NCBI GenBank assembly: GCA_026260175.1
Contig: JAKCWW010001223.1
Coordinates: forward strand, 1 to 64,000
DNA: 64,000 bases
DNA from: Reticulitermes lucifugus
Taxonomy: Eukaryota; Arthropoda; Insecta; Blattodea; Rhinotermitidae
Direction: 5' to 3'
A model generated the notes under the pieces. It was not told the origin of the DNA, did no database searches, and saw nothing but the letters and a program-made list of their open reading frames with translations. Shown one piece after another: positions 35,598 through 46,960 of the stretch (positions within the stretch are counted from its first letter, which is position 1; each line of letters starts with the position of its first letter). Position numbers and translations under genes: made by a program.

Positions 35598-35640
35598 CTG
35601 ACGATGGTCCGAGTGAGGGACCGAAACATGTAGCTATGTT
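35598..35640 (+). ncRNA. Hammerhead-like motif
   Basis: CTGACGA (35598-35604), T, stem II GGTCC/GGACC (35606-35610 and 35618-35622), GAAA (35623-35626), CATG, TA, GCTATG. The box carries C at the free position of CUGANGA and stem II is fully paired with a sequence different from other copies. No adjoining stem I partner was found. Confidence 0.4.
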
Positions 35641-36200
35641 ACAATAAACAGATAGTTACGGTGGACAGAATATTTAGTTGTTACTTATATTTTAACACAA
35701 CGTGATGTCGTCAACTATCGAATTAATTAAACTTCTCTTTTCCAGTCCATAACCGCTACACCTAGGTCAGCTATTACATATTTCTCTTAGCCTACTGACT
35801 TAAATAAAAGAAAGTAGCCGTCCACGACAATGATTATATCGATAACTGAATTTCCGGGTTCAACCCCGTCTTCGTTACTGCCTTAATTGACAACCTGCCT
35901 CACTGTAGGAACAACATGTCCGTGGCTATTTTTTACGCTCCAAGTTGCATTTATGTTAATGTAAGTCTAAGAGCAAGTACAGCTGCCGTGACATAAGGAC
36001 AGTGTAGCAGCAAAGTATTCAAATTTCAGAGACCCTGGTACGTGTTACCTCTCCACAGACCTATTTATAGGTTTCGCCGTGGGTTAAGGGCTTGGGAGCG
36101 TGTTTCTGTGTAATGGGAAGGGGCCTTGCTGTTAAGGCTCCTGCGCATACTCATACAGCGTAAAACAACCTCATCTCTATTTCAGGCTTCCGAAGCGATG
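35641..36200. other. Unassigned stretch
   Basis: CCGGGTTCAACCCCG near 35857 resembles a B box, but no A box is evident. Nothing else recognised. Confidence 0.35.
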
Positions 36201-36204
36201 TTGA

Positions 36205-36300
36205 TAAGATCTGCGCTCTTCTGGGATATTACACGGCGTCGTGTGGTAATTGTTTACCGACGTTTCGGGACAACGTGTCGGTCCCATCTTCACGGGTCAA
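36205..36300 (-). mobile_element. Hammerhead-like repeat of the FWD...YRRFGTT type
   Basis: On the minus strand: GTGAAGATGGGAC, loop, GTCCCGAAACGTCGGTAA. This is the same layout as the hammerhead-like family with a GGGAC/GTCCC stem. The plus strand reads ALFWDITRRRVVIVYRRFGT, a protein-like string I recall as frequent in insect genomes. The reading frame may be incidental to a conserved RNA or DNA structure. A relative in the opposite orientation is at 37962-38050. Confidence 0.45.
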
Positions 36301-36554
36301 GAGGCCGAATAGGAAAGCAAGCCAGCAATCTGTAACGTAGATTCTGGAAAGTATGGCGGGGTAGCAATACGTAGATGTGATGACAGCCAATAGAGTAGAA
36401 CCAGGGTGAGAGAGGGGTGGATACAAACAACGTAAAGCTGCTGGGGGTACCGAGAATGCAACAGCTAAGATATTAGAGTTTTTTTTACAGACTGGGTCCT
36501 GGAGACTGACTGACGGCGCTATAAGCTTGACCTTTAGACCAGAGGATGTCACTA
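36301..36554. other. Flank of the YRRFGTT-type repeat, unassigned
   Basis: May belong to the same repeat as 36205-36300, but I see no second copy to define it. Confidence 0.3.
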
Positions 36555-36635
36555 TTGATCCTTTAAGTCCTAATGTTTACTATATGTACCAACAGGCTTA
36601 ACATAAAATAATTCCACTTTCTGCCCACACAGTGC
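36555..36635 (-). mobile_element. Repeat R2, copy 1
   Basis: The reverse complement carries CTGTGTGGGCAGAAAGTGG, ATGTTAAGCCTGTTGGT and a block like ATATAGTAAAC, matching R2 at 47860-48000. It abuts the start of R1 exactly at 36636. Confidence 0.65.
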
Positions 36636-37340
36636 ATTTTAGGTGCGTTCGCAAAATTGCGAAAAGCGACTATTAGTTTCGTCATGTCTCTCCGTCCGTT
36701 CGTCCGTCTGTCTGTCCGTCCTCATGGAACAACTCGGCTCCCATTGGACGGATTTTCATGAAATTTGATGTGTGAGTATTTTTCGAAAATCTGTCGAAAA
36801 AATTCAAGTTTAATTAAAAAATAACAGAATGACGGATACTTTACATGAAGACCTATGACATTCATGATAATATCTAGCTGAATTCTTCTTAGAATGAGAA
36901 ATGTTTCAGACACAATTTGTAGAGAAAATAAAAAATCGAAATTTATATTCATTACTTTTTTCCTAAAATCGTGCATTTATGAGATTATGTGGAAAAATAT
37001 GGTAGAACCAAAACGTTCACAGATGACAATATAAGACGATGCATGCGCATTGCCTGATGGATGACTAAGGCTACACATACACTGAGAATATGTTGCTTTT
37101 CTACGGCAGCAATGGTTGAATGAACGCGCCACAATGATACGTTATATGTACTTTGCTTGTCTTGTTACGTATCTCTTGTTATGTATCTCGGAACAGAAAG
37201 CGATTATTTCGCTATACAGCATTAACTGACTGGTTATTGTAAGTGAGACGAATTGTATTTACTGTGCGGTACGAACTGTATATTTAAATACATTCAGGTT
37301 AATCTTAGTTCTGAAACAAAGTCGTTTACTTTAAATTTGA
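36636..37340 (+). mobile_element. Repeat R1, copy 2, uninterrupted
   Basis: TTTTAGGTGCGTTCG start, CTGT/CCGT-rich run (36690-36722), CCATTGGACGGATTTTCATG, GAACGCGCCACAATGATACG, then the distal segment with GCGGTACGAACTG. It gives the uninterrupted order against which the insertion in copy 1 can be seen. Unclassified and without coding capacity that I can see. Confidence 0.65.
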
Positions 37341-37356
37341 ATTTATATTACTTATA

Positions 37357-37484
37357 AGCGCGACGGGCTGATCACTCGTCGAGGGGAGTCTTACCGAGCG
37401 TGGCGTGTCTGAGCGTGATCGCGAAGCCTCGACAAGGAGGAGGCCTAGGCCCACTAGGGGCTGTCGAGCCATTAGGAAAAAAAA
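37357..37484 (+). mobile_element. SINE-A, 5'-truncated, with target duplication
   Basis: Begins at GCGACGGGCTGATCACTCG and ends GAGCCATTAGGAAAAAAAA. TACTTATA flanks it at 37349-37356 and 37485-37492. It has the standard SINE-A 3' end. Confidence 0.85.
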
Positions 37485-37492
37485 TACTTATA

Positions 37493-37961
37493 TGCATGCT
37501 ATTGCTAACAATGAGTGAAACTGAAGTGACTATACACCAATCAATCAACCAATTAACTTTAACATAATAATTATCTGATATACACTTACTTCCCTAATGT
37601 CCGCCTCTGTACCTGTTTAAGTTAATTGACTGGGTTTATGACAGCTGTCCCATGTAGAGATTTATATTATGTTCTCTTTCGCCTACGCAGTTTAGAGGGT
37701 TTAAAAATTATTAAAACTGTACAAGTCCAGCAATCTACCTGGCATTTACGTACGAAAAACGTTTTACATTATTTTTCATTTATTTTTCCGATAAAGAGTA
37801 ACAGAATTCATCATTGCGGGGAACTACATAATAGTAAGGTGGAGATTGATGTCGTCTGTTATGTGAAAGTTTACCATCTCCTTTGATCTACCCACAGTCA
37901 TCATCCCAGTTCTCTTTTTTCTATATCAGAACCAATAATTAACGCGCTCGACGTTCTCTGC
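37493..37961. other. Unassigned stretch
   Basis: A frame at 37626-37886 (86 codons) was considered and not recognised. Confidence 0.4.
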
Positions 37962-38050
37962 TAAATTGAAGATGGAGACAAAACGCCCCACCGAAATGGT
38001 GGTAACTAAATACTGACCTACACGGCGTCACATACCAGAAGAAAGCAACC
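37962..38050 (+). mobile_element. Hammerhead-like repeat, FWxVTPC...FGG type
   Basis: The plus strand has TTGAAGATGGAGACAAAACG, CCCCACCGAAATGGTGGTAA and ACACGGCGT, parallel to the minus strand of 36205-36300. The opposite strand reads AFFWYVTPCRSVFSYHHFGG, the same protein-like type. Degraded. Confidence 0.45.
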
Positions 38051-38787
38051 TTCAGAGTCATCACTGAGGAGAACTTCATAATACACACATAAGTATTTGT
38101 GTAGAAGGAAGAACTAAAGTAATCTAAGGAAAAACCACAGTCAGATCTGGTACATCTGCAGAGAGTCAAGACACAACTTCAGCAAGAGAAGTTGCACGCT
38201 TTAACACTGATATAATAATGATATCGTACATGTAGATGAAGGCGTTTCAATGCAACAATAAGAGGTCATGACCGTCAGAAGAAACCGTGGTATCAGCAGA
38301 CTGTATCTATCATCAGTGCATCATCATGCTAGAAACAACTTCGATGTTCGAAACTCTGGCAAGGAGAAGGTCTAGGTTTGGGGTACATCCTTGCAAAAAA
38401 ACTCAATGTGGGACACAGGTCCGTTAGGAGACAACAAGAATTGCTCTGCACGGTAGAGGATAAAAATGGCATAATTAATATAAGGTATATATGAAAAAGG
38501 ACAGCAGTTTTTCAATGATGAGAAGAAAAAAAATAAATAGCAATAGATAATTATTTTGCATGCGGGTTGAACTTGTCTCAGTTCACCACCTTCACTCAGC
38601 CCTGCACCTTTCGTTACTGACGTATCATAATTAATGACCTACGGAACCAACTAATGAGGGTCGGTGGCGGGATATTATGAGATTTAATGAGCCATAATAT
38701 GAAGCCAAATGAAAATATTCAAACCAACTAGATCCGGGCGAATTTAGCGGTTCATTTACACCGAACTTCCCTTCTGACTGTGTTTAT
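38051..38787. other. Unassigned stretch
   Basis: No gene or known repeat. Confidence 0.4.
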
Positions 38788-38900
38788 TTTTTTTTCATGG
38801 CTCGACAGCCTTAGTGTGTCGGGGCCTGCTCGTTGTTGAGGTTTCGAGATCACGCTCAGCTAGACACACCACACTTGGTAGGACTCCTCTGGACGAGTGT
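38788..38900 (-). mobile_element. SINE-A, 5'-truncated
   Basis: Reverse poly-A (TTTTTTTTTCATGGCTCG) followed by the SINE-A 3' half up to GACTCCTCTGGACGAGTG. The head and the front of the body are missing. No target duplication was confirmed. Confidence 0.8.
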
Positions 38901-38924
38901 ATTCCAACAATACAAAACCAATAC

Positions 38925-39010
38925 ATTTTTGCGTTTCCATGACAACAATGGTTAGACCGACACAAACGCGCCACAATGTTACGTTATACGTACAGTATGC
39001 TTTCTTTTAA
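38925..39010 (+). mobile_element. Repeat R1 fragment
   Basis: ACAAACGCGCCACAATGTTA and CGTTATACGTAC match the R1 block near 37115-37150. It directly follows the SINE-A remnant. Confidence 0.55.
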
Positions 39011-39164
39011 CTTTGAGCTTGTGTTAAAAACTATATAGCATCTCTGAACTCCGTGTATTGTTGGTTAAAAGAGAGCTAGTCTATTTTCTCTATAACTGTG
39101 AGGACGAGAGCTCTACCCATAGAACTGTAAATGTAATAATACAACTGGCCTCCCGTTGTACATT

Positions 39165-39215
39165 TTACAAGCCTGAAGATGATCGGAGTGGGTTGAATTA
39201 TGTAGCTATTTTATA
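39165..39215 (+). other. Hammerhead-like motif, degraded
   Basis: AGC then CTGAAGA, T, GATCGG...GGTT, GAATT, ATGTA, GCT. AGC and GCT would form the inner three pairs of stem I. The GAAA box is altered. Confidence 0.3.
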
Positions 39216-39660
39216 GAAACAAAGTATATTGTTTTAATTAGAAAACAGTTGTGTTAGACTGCATTATTTATCATATTACTAATTTATGAAACACAACGGG
39301 CTGTCGTCCGTTAAGACACAATATTCTTGTGTAAAGTTTAAACCATGCGTATGGAAAGCAATAATCTAAGATTTAATCTTATAAAAACCTGGAAATGTAT
39401 GATGCTAGTTACTGTGAATACATTAGACTGATATTTTGTTGCTCGCTTTCTTATTGTCGGCCCCATTCAGAAAGCCGCAAAACCTCCTGGCCTAACAGGA
39501 TTACTGTCTTCTGAGATGCGATGTTCTGTAGGGTGTTCAGAAATTTTTGTAAACTTATACCAGGCGACACGTTGTCACACCCGGAACAACAGAAATCTTC
39601 ATAGTCACCACCGTGAGGTCCAAAGTCAGATTTGTCTCCGAAGATAAGTATTTTTTATTT

Positions 39661-39704
39661 GTCGTCATCATCGTCATCGTCATCATCATCATCATCTCCA
39701 TCAT
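39661..39704. repeat. (ATC)n/(GTC)n microsatellite
   Basis: Imperfect trinucleotide run. Confidence 0.9.
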
Positions 39705-39807
39705 AAGCTGAGGTTGAGTTCTGCATTATCTTTAATCATTATCATCATCTAGCAGTCAGGGAGTTAGGCAACTTGTTGGTCCGTTCCGGTCTCATTCGTC
39801 CAGGTGT

Positions 39808-40062
39808 CTATTCAAAGGTCTTCTCCGGTTCATTAAACCATGTAGCGTGTAATTTTTTTAATAGCGTCAATCTGTTTATTCGCATTCTGTCAACATGTTG
39901 AATCCAGCTCGTTTTATATTTCGACATTCCGTCCAATATGACATCTGTTTTTATGTATTTTATTACGCCTTCATGTTTTGTACGGTCCATTGCCGCTTGC
40001 TTTACAAATTTGTCTTCAGCAGGCGCAGTTCTGGTTTTGTGGTTTTTTACATGGTCCAGCAT
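39808..40062 (-). mobile_element. LINE C-terminal remnant, second type
   Basis: The 84-codon minus-strand frame contains SKYKTSWIQHVDRMRINRL followed by LLKKLHATWF. YKxxWxxHVxRMxxNRxPxLL is a pattern I associate with the end of RTE/BovB-like LINE proteins. Family-level assignment is tentative and no catalytic motif is in this piece. Distinct from the GYGPVVRQTTE family. Confidence 0.5.
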
Positions 40063-40206
40063 TCACTCCATTTCCTTACATTCCTAATTCTACAGTTGTT
40101 TAATGAATATTGTTTGTTAGAATTTCACAAAATGTTTTAACAGATGTTTATTTTCTCTCATATTGCACTCCTGAATTTAAAATAATTCGGTAAAAAGTAG
40201 ATATAA

Positions 40207-40264
40207 ACAAGCAACCAAAAACAAACAAACAAACAAAGAAACAAAAAACAAACAAGAAACAAAC
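40207..40264. repeat. (AAAC)n low-complexity tract
   Basis: Imperfect AAAC/CAAA tetranucleotides. Confidence 0.85.
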
Positions 40265-40282
40265 TTACTAGCTAAAATAGTT

Positions 40283-40556
40283 ATCAATTACCATCAACAC
40301 AACTAACTTATTATGTTATGGAGACGTGCGGCTAAACTACATGGTCATCCTCAGGCAACTAAAATGCATAAAAACCAAAATTACAATTGCAACATTAGTT
40401 ATGGGAGGTCAGATAGAGATCTCGATCTTTAGTGTTAAAATGCATGTCAATAAAATTTAAAAAAAATAAATAAAATGTGTATGGCATTTAGTGGTAAATA
40501 TTGTCGGCGTTTGAGGGGGTACTGTCTATTACATCCGTTCTGGAAGATATATAGTT
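40283..40556 (+). mobile_element. Second copy of the 25739-type element
   Basis: TTATCAATTACCATCAACAC, ACAATTGCAACATTAG and GAGATCTCGATC match 25739-26030 in the same order. The region of the hammerhead-like motif is damaged and the right terminal repeat was not found. Confidence 0.55.
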
Positions 40557-40764
40557 GTACTTGTTGCTTGTCGCCTTCATAAAATGCGGCGTGTTTTCAC
40601 GTGGTAAGCAATGGTATGTTGAAGGTGTTCGTTGATAAATATGTTTGGTTGGCATGAAACGTATTATTTATGCTGAGATGTCAATATATAACATGTCTTA
40701 TTTTTCTGAAGCTGGTTTTATCGGTGTGTGTACGCTTGCTGTCGGAGGAATGTCCAAGATAAAG

Positions 40765-40794
40765 CTAACTAACTAACTAACTAACTAACTAACT
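40765..40794. repeat. (CTAA)n microsatellite
   Basis: Seven to eight perfect CTAA units. Confidence 0.95.
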
Positions 40795-41476
40795 TCATTA
40801 AAGTTTCCTCCTTGAGAAGCTAGTGGTTCCTCAGCTAGTCAAAAATTGCCCCGCATTTTATGGAACATGAAAGTTAATTACCATGTTTATAAGTTCACAA
40901 AAGTTTTTGCTATCCTAAGCCAGATTAATCCAATTTACTCCACTCCATCTTTGTTTATTTAAGGTACGTTTTAATACTACCTTCCCGTCTATGCTTCGGT
41001 TCTTCAGGTGGTTTATTCCTCCAGGTTTCCTCACCGAAACCTTGAATAAATTTATATTTTCTCCTAGTCACGCCACGTTCCTGTCTCATCTCATCTTCAT
41101 TTATTTTATCCCTCTGATAATATTGATAAGCATTACAGATCACAAAGCTGCCATTAGCTGCTTTTGTGGAGGTGATATTTTTTAACTGAGCTGAAACAAC
41201 TGAAAACAGGAAATATGTAATAGCCGTCTCCATAATTATGCATAATCTAACTTCTGATTTTAATTACCGTATTTTACGATTTTACTGAGAGTGTAATAAT
41301 ATATAGCCACCATACAAAATATTCAAAGTTTTAAAATTGTACATTTTAAACCCAATTATTAATTCCTCCTAATATACACACCATGTACGTTGTGTACCTT
41401 ATATAACACATTGTAAGGTCCGAGATGTCCGACCAATATTGCAGCTGTATTATTTCTTTATTTTTATATTATTGAG
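40795..41476. other. Unassigned stretch
   Basis: The frame at 40955-41233 minus (92 codons) was considered and not recognised. Confidence 0.4.
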
Positions 41477-41523
41477 ATCGGCCTGATAATGGCTACTAAC
41501 ACTGGCCGAAACATGCAGCCGAT
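41477..41523 (+). ncRNA. Hammerhead-like motif with perfect stem I
   Basis: ATCGGC (41477-41482) pairs with GCCGAT (41518-41523). Between them lie CTGATAA, T, GGC...GCC, GAAAC and ATGCA. The box has A in place of the conserved second G, and the cleavage-site U is changed, so it is probably inactive. The outer six base pairs still fit a type I hammerhead layout. Confidence 0.4.
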
Positions 41524-42570
41524 TTGTTAAGTAGTAAAGTTGCGTTTTGACTGAGAAAACCTAGTTCTTTAGTTTACTGTAAACACAAAGGGGATGGCTC
41601 ACATTAAGGTTTAGAAACAGGCTGTCTTCTTCTGGGAGCATTTTCCTAGATTTCCGCTGATCGCTGAATTATGGAAATCAGTTCTCAGAATTGTTAAACT
41701 GCAAGTGTTCTATCTACTTCATGGGAAAGAACATGGCAAAACCTTCAATGCAGAGAAAACTTTATGATAAGCAGAATAATTGGTGGCGATAAAACCCGCA
41801 GCTCCAGTTTGCACCTGAACAAATAAAGTGAGCGGCTTTTAAAATGATAAAACATAAACTAGCCAAGTCAATAAAACAGTAACTAGCCAGCTACATAACA
41901 ATGTACTTAACTACTTCAAGTACTGATACTGGGTCTTGAATACAGAGTTGGCATTATTCTGGGTAAGAAAAACTTTAATATCTGGGACTAAAATATTCAT
42001 TATCTTATTTATAAAAGCTCTATACTACTAGGACAATCTAAACCTCAAACTCAGAATCGATTTCTGTAACATTAACCGAACATAATCTTCCCAAATATGC
42101 CTAACACTTTAAATCCTTCTACTGGGATCTGAACTAAAATTTTATTAATCCTCCGTTTCTCACACGTGTTATACTCGTAATACCACCCCCCCCTCTCAAA
42201 TCGACTCGTCGTTTCAGAGTAATTAACCTAACAAGAAATTATTAGATTTTAAAATCCCCGTTATGTAATTTTCTCTGTCCTTCTGTTGCTTCAACTCTAT
42301 TATACCCACCCTGAACTTTTTTCTTTCTTTAAACATGAGTTTTATTTGCTCTCAGGTTCAACAGTAACATCACTGCTAATGAACTGGCGTATTCTGAATG
42401 TTCGAAAGCACAGTGATGCAATTTTACGTACTTATTTATTGTTCAACTAACGATGTATTCAGTAGGCCAGATTTTATTGAGTTGAACTTTCAGATAATGG
42501 TAAACACTTGCTTAGAAAGAATACGGAGGGGATCTGTCATGGTCTAATTTAAGGTAGAATACAATCCCAT
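41524..42570. other. Unassigned stretch
   Basis: No gene or repeat recognised. Confidence 0.4.
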
Positions 42571-42740
42571 CAAGGAAAGAAATGACGGGAAGAAGAGGAA
42601 TAAGGCGTAAGCAGCTACTGGATGACCTTAAGGAACAGAGAAGATACTGGAAATTGAAAGAGGACGCACTAGATCGTACACTATGGAGAATTCGCATTGG
42701 AAGAGGCCACGGACCTGTCGTAAGACAGACTACAGAATGA
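42571..42740 (+). mobile_element. LINE C-terminal fragment
   Basis: Reads MTGRRGIRRKQLLDDLKEQ and RYWKLKEDALDRTLW and ends GHGPVVRQTTE-stop at 42738-42740. The frame is open over its 53 codons but it is only the last part of the LINE protein. Homologous to the piece at 20983-21510. Confidence 0.8.
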
Positions 42741-43604
42741 ACTATCCCATCATTTGTCGGGAGTGACTAGGAAAACCTACAAAAATTCAGCCAGGATAGT
42801 CGGTATCATCTTCGACATTCGAAACGAACGTCACCCGAATAAAAGTCTGCAGAATTATTGCTAGAATAAATTTACTCGGTGTCATTGTATTTTATTTCCA
42901 CATTCACCTTTCTAGCATTTTGCTTACAGACAGAGAATATTTTACGTTTCACAAAATTTATACGTGTTGCTATTGATCACAAGTATAGTCCAGTTCACAA
43001 ACTGTCGTATTGAATATTAAAGTAAGTGCATACACCACTCTTGCTGGGAGGTGTTACCTGAATAAAATATGAAGACGATACGACAAGTGTCTGACAGCAG
43101 GTTGACTCTCCCAGTCATTGTTATCAGTATTGATCGGAAAACATTTTAGCCGCGACAAGCTGAAATTCATGTTCATCTGTGTGAAGTTAGGGCTCCAGGG
43201 TCTTCAATTCCGCCGCAACTCTGATGAGAATGGATGGAGCAGACAGAGATCAACAAGTGAGAACAGCCGATCACAGGACGCTGTAACGCGTCATGTCTGT
43301 CCGTTACACAAAATCCCATGCTGCTCCCTGAATTCCAATATAAGCTCTGTTGACAGAGGATTTCTTGGTAATGAATGATGATCCGGTGAAAATATTATGA
43401 TGGCGATGATTGATTAATCCTTATGTAAGGCTTATTTAATAACGTTACTTCAGATACAAAGATGAAATATCGTCTAATGAGATGGGTAGATTATTATGAA
43501 GTGTGAGTGGAAAAGGATTTGGAATTTCTTGTCATTTACAGGTATTACCTTATTTACATCAAGTCATTCGTCTGAAGACGGCATATTTCTTCCCTCAGAC
43601 AGTC
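42741..43604. other. Unassigned stretch
   Basis: The frame at 43118-43378 (86 codons) was considered and not recognised. Confidence 0.4.
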
Positions 43605-43615
43605 GTTTAGGCTAT

Positions 43616-43874
43616 TATTTTCCTATGGCTCGACAGCCCATACGGGGCCTAGGCCTCCTCATTTTTCAAGGTTCGCGATCACACACTTTAGACACTCCGC
43701 ACTCGGTATGACTCCTCTGGACGAGTGATCAGCCCGTCGCAGAGATCTCTACCTGACAACACAACACTCGCAAGAGACAGACATCGATGCCCCCGGCGGG
43801 ATTCAAACCGACAATCCCAGCAAGCGAGCGGCCGTAGACCCACGCCTTAGATCGCGCGGCCACTGGGATCGGCC
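43616..43874 (-). mobile_element. SINE-A, full length (259 bp), with target duplication
   Basis: Complete minus-strand copy: head GATCCCAGTGGCCGCGCG, B box, body, GAGGAGGCCTAGGCCC and a short A-rich tail. An exact 11-bp repeat, GTTTAGGCTAT, flanks it at 43605-43615 and 43875-43885. The head resembles tRNA-Leu (TGGCCG-GCGGTCTAAGGCG). The good duplication suggests it is among the younger insertions here. Confidence 0.92.
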
Positions 43875-43885
43875 GTTTAGGCTAT

Positions 43886-46393
43886 ACTACGAGTATATTC
43901 CATAACTTCTATTAGAAAAAAAGTCTTACTGCTCTGCTTTTACAGCGACTTAAAAATTTTTAAGTCTCTCCACGTGAAAAAAGCCTATACATCCAATGAG
44001 CTTTTGCCTCTGCAGCAGGCTTCCTATGGCCATGCCTGCCACCTATGTCCGTCTCACGCCGGTAACTCTCGCTGCGCATAAGATTGCGGCAGACATGTTA
44101 CTGCCATGATATCTCGATACGATGTTGAGCAGCAATACGTCGATTTTATTTTTGATGCTGAGTTGTAACTATGGATCATTCTATACCGCTATGGAACTAT
44201 CAGGGAATTAATGCAGAAATTAAGTAGTTTAGAAGAAGAAAGTAATTTTCAAATCAAGGTACATGGAACAGGGGTTTTCTTGAGACAGTAGTATTATATA
44301 TTTTCTTCTTGACTTATGTTGCTAACTTTGTATTCTTTAGTTTTATTAGATATTTTAAAAGAGATTTATATGTTTGGTTACATTAAACCTCATTATTCAT
44401 GCCCCACAATCCCAAAAATGATTTATTTTGGAGAAGGGCCCCGCAGCAGAAGCTATGGACGCACCGCAGCCTTAAGGCTTATTGTGCAACCCTTGTGATG
44501 AAGATGATCAGAAGATGATTAGTTTTTTGCAGTTATTTAATTTTAACTTCTAACCTCCAATTTCAAACAACTGACTGTTTGCAAGGTGTAAAAAACAAGT
44601 AGTTAAATTTGCAGGAAACTTTATGAACGCCTTGTCTTATGCAAAACAGACAGTGAATTTAAAGTTTTGCACCTTCGGTTTATGTGTATGCTTAATATAC
44701 TATTAATTTCACTCTATCTGCAGAAAAACACTAAATAATTTGCTATTCCGCGAGATAAAGTTTGTAGCTGCCAGGTATCTCTAAAATTAATTGTGGTCAG
44801 AGAAGGCAGAAAAGTTATTAAATCTTATTCATTACTTCGCACGGTCAAATACTTCCAGTCACTTAGGTCACGGGTCTTAACTACTGTCTCAAGTCCGCAC
44901 TGAATATCCAGCCCCTAGTACAAACAATGACGAAAAATCACGTAAAAGTGAAATGAGTGTTTTGGGAAACCTGCAGGTACGTGCCGACAGCTGATTGGAT
45001 CACACAAAGGACCAGGAGAAATCGAACCAAAGAACAATTGATCAAGGAAATAACCTTGTCATATTGAAGCCGTATGCCAATCTGAATTTAATTACTGCAT
45101 TCGGCCGAAAAGAAAACGCTTTTTTTCTTGCAAAACATAGCGTCATTATACAACTGAAATTAAAAAGTTCAATATCAAACGTTCTATAACTTTCAGATCC
45201 TTAACACACAAGTTAGTGGGCCTTTACCTAATTTGACATTAACTTATGGAAAAGTACAAAAACAAGCTAAAGAAGGAGAGTAGAAATACGACGGAAAAAT
45301 GAGATAACAAGGAATGTGACAAAATTAGTGTTATTTATGTCATTTCAATATTTTGCTCTTCAGGAAAATGTCACCACCTAGAATGCATTTATTTCTGCAC
45401 TTATTCCTTATCAAGATGTCTGCAAGTGCTATTACCAGCTGCATGGAAATTGTCACTGGGAAGATGCTAAGCGAATTGGTTTAAGACTTGCAAAGATAAT
45501 GAAGCTGGTGGTTGTGATGTTGATGATAATGAGGATGATGATGATGACGATAACGGTGATAGTAAAAGTATGAAGAAGAAGAAGAAGAAGGAAAGAAGAT
45601 TTTTATATTTCTATTGAAAGGAAGAAGTTTGCCGCATAACTGTTATCTGCAAGTAGGATATATATATATACGTATGTACCTGCGACTACAACCAGAAATT
45701 CGGACTTCCCATCCTAATAAACCCCAGAAACAGAAGCACACTGGCTCCGTTTATACACAAACTAATTTAATACAATTTGCTTACGTATTAATTCCCTGTA
45801 TAATTCTATCACCCGAAGTTCCTAATCACTCTCCAATTAACTCCTATAATTGTCCAAATGCAAGCTGCTAACTGCTGTAAATTGCTTCCTCGAATGGTGT
45901 TTCAATTCAATCAGACTCTCATCTAAGGAGCATTCCAATTAAGTTATCTAGAGTGACATAGTCTGTCTATTCCCACTGGTCACATACAAGGCAACCTTAT
46001 ATTTAAAACTTGTTTTCACTGATATGTTTCACATCCTTTGTCTCTTAACGTATATCTTGTTACAGTGTCAATATCTCCTTCACAGGATTCACTTCCTTCT
46101 ACAAAGGAGGACCTACGACTGGATTATATTTGTATATCTGTGGCATAGAAAATGCTACTAATTCCAGAAGGCTGAATCAAGGCGGTATTAGAAAAATAAC
46201 TGCAGCTGAGCGAATGCTACCTCGTAATTCCAGAATATCACTTTAATATAGGACGGCCGTTACTTATAGTGCGGAATAAAGTCTGGAGTTCGCTGTCAAA
46301 ATGGTTTTGTAAAAAAATTTACATAATTAACTTAGCAGGTAGCAAGAAGTGCCACCATGCTGTGATACTGTCTGAAGAACCACTCTAGTAACA
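43886..46393. other. Unassigned stretch with trinucleotide tract
   Basis: About 2.5 kb without a gene. An imperfect (GAT)n/(GAA)n tract is at 45516-45600 and a short (TA)n near 45660. Confidence 0.45.
45516..45600. repeat. (GAT)n then (GAA)n tract
   Basis: Imperfect trinucleotide repeats grading from GAT to GAA. Confidence 0.85.
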
Positions 46394-46654
46394 GGTAAGG
46401 CAATCCCTGTACAGGCCCTGAGGGTTTCAGGAGGTTGAGGCTCCCAGAATTTCTAGAAATTTGGTAAGGTTGTCAGCCCTAAGCACCTGCCGCCTTTACC
46501 CCCAGGAAATATTCCTGGTACTCATTCCTGTTAGAGAATGAGTCGACCTCAGGGCCATAGTACGGCCGATAGGATTATGTCAATGAAAAATTCCAATGAC
46601 ACCATCGGGAATCGAACCCGCTACCTTTCGGCTTTTAGCGCAGTGCGCCACCGC
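46394..46654 (-). mobile_element. SINE-B, near full length, A box shortened
   Basis: On the minus strand the head reads GCGGTGGCGCACTGCGC, lacking about 13 bases that in the 15372 copy lie between GCGCA and CACTGCGC. This removes the end of the A box. The B box GCGGGTTCGATTCCCG and the body are intact. Such a copy should be a poor polymerase III template. Confidence 0.85.
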
Positions 46655-46799
46655 GTGCTCCAACTACATTACTGTTTTACTGAAGTGGCTCATCCTAACT
46701 AAGGGAATTACTACAAAAGGCTAGCCGTTTAAAGTCCAGCAGTAACTTTATACACCACCAACATTTTAAAATTCAGAAATTTTGGTCTGCTCATTGAGG

Positions 46800-46960
46800 G
46801 CATTTCTGCGATTTTTGCGGATCTCAGAGCAAAAAAGATTATTCCCCTACACAGCAGTAAATGACTGTTTCTTATAATCGAGAAGGAGTGTGCTTGCTTT
46901 GCTGTACGAACTGAAAATTTAAAATATAGTTTCGTTTAATTTCCACCTTTACACGGTTAA
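46800..46960 (+). mobile_element. R1 distal segment, fragment
   Basis: GATCTCAGAGCAAAAAAG, CACAGCAGTAAATGACTG and GCTGTACGAACTGAAAATTT parallel 37184-37310. Confidence 0.5.
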
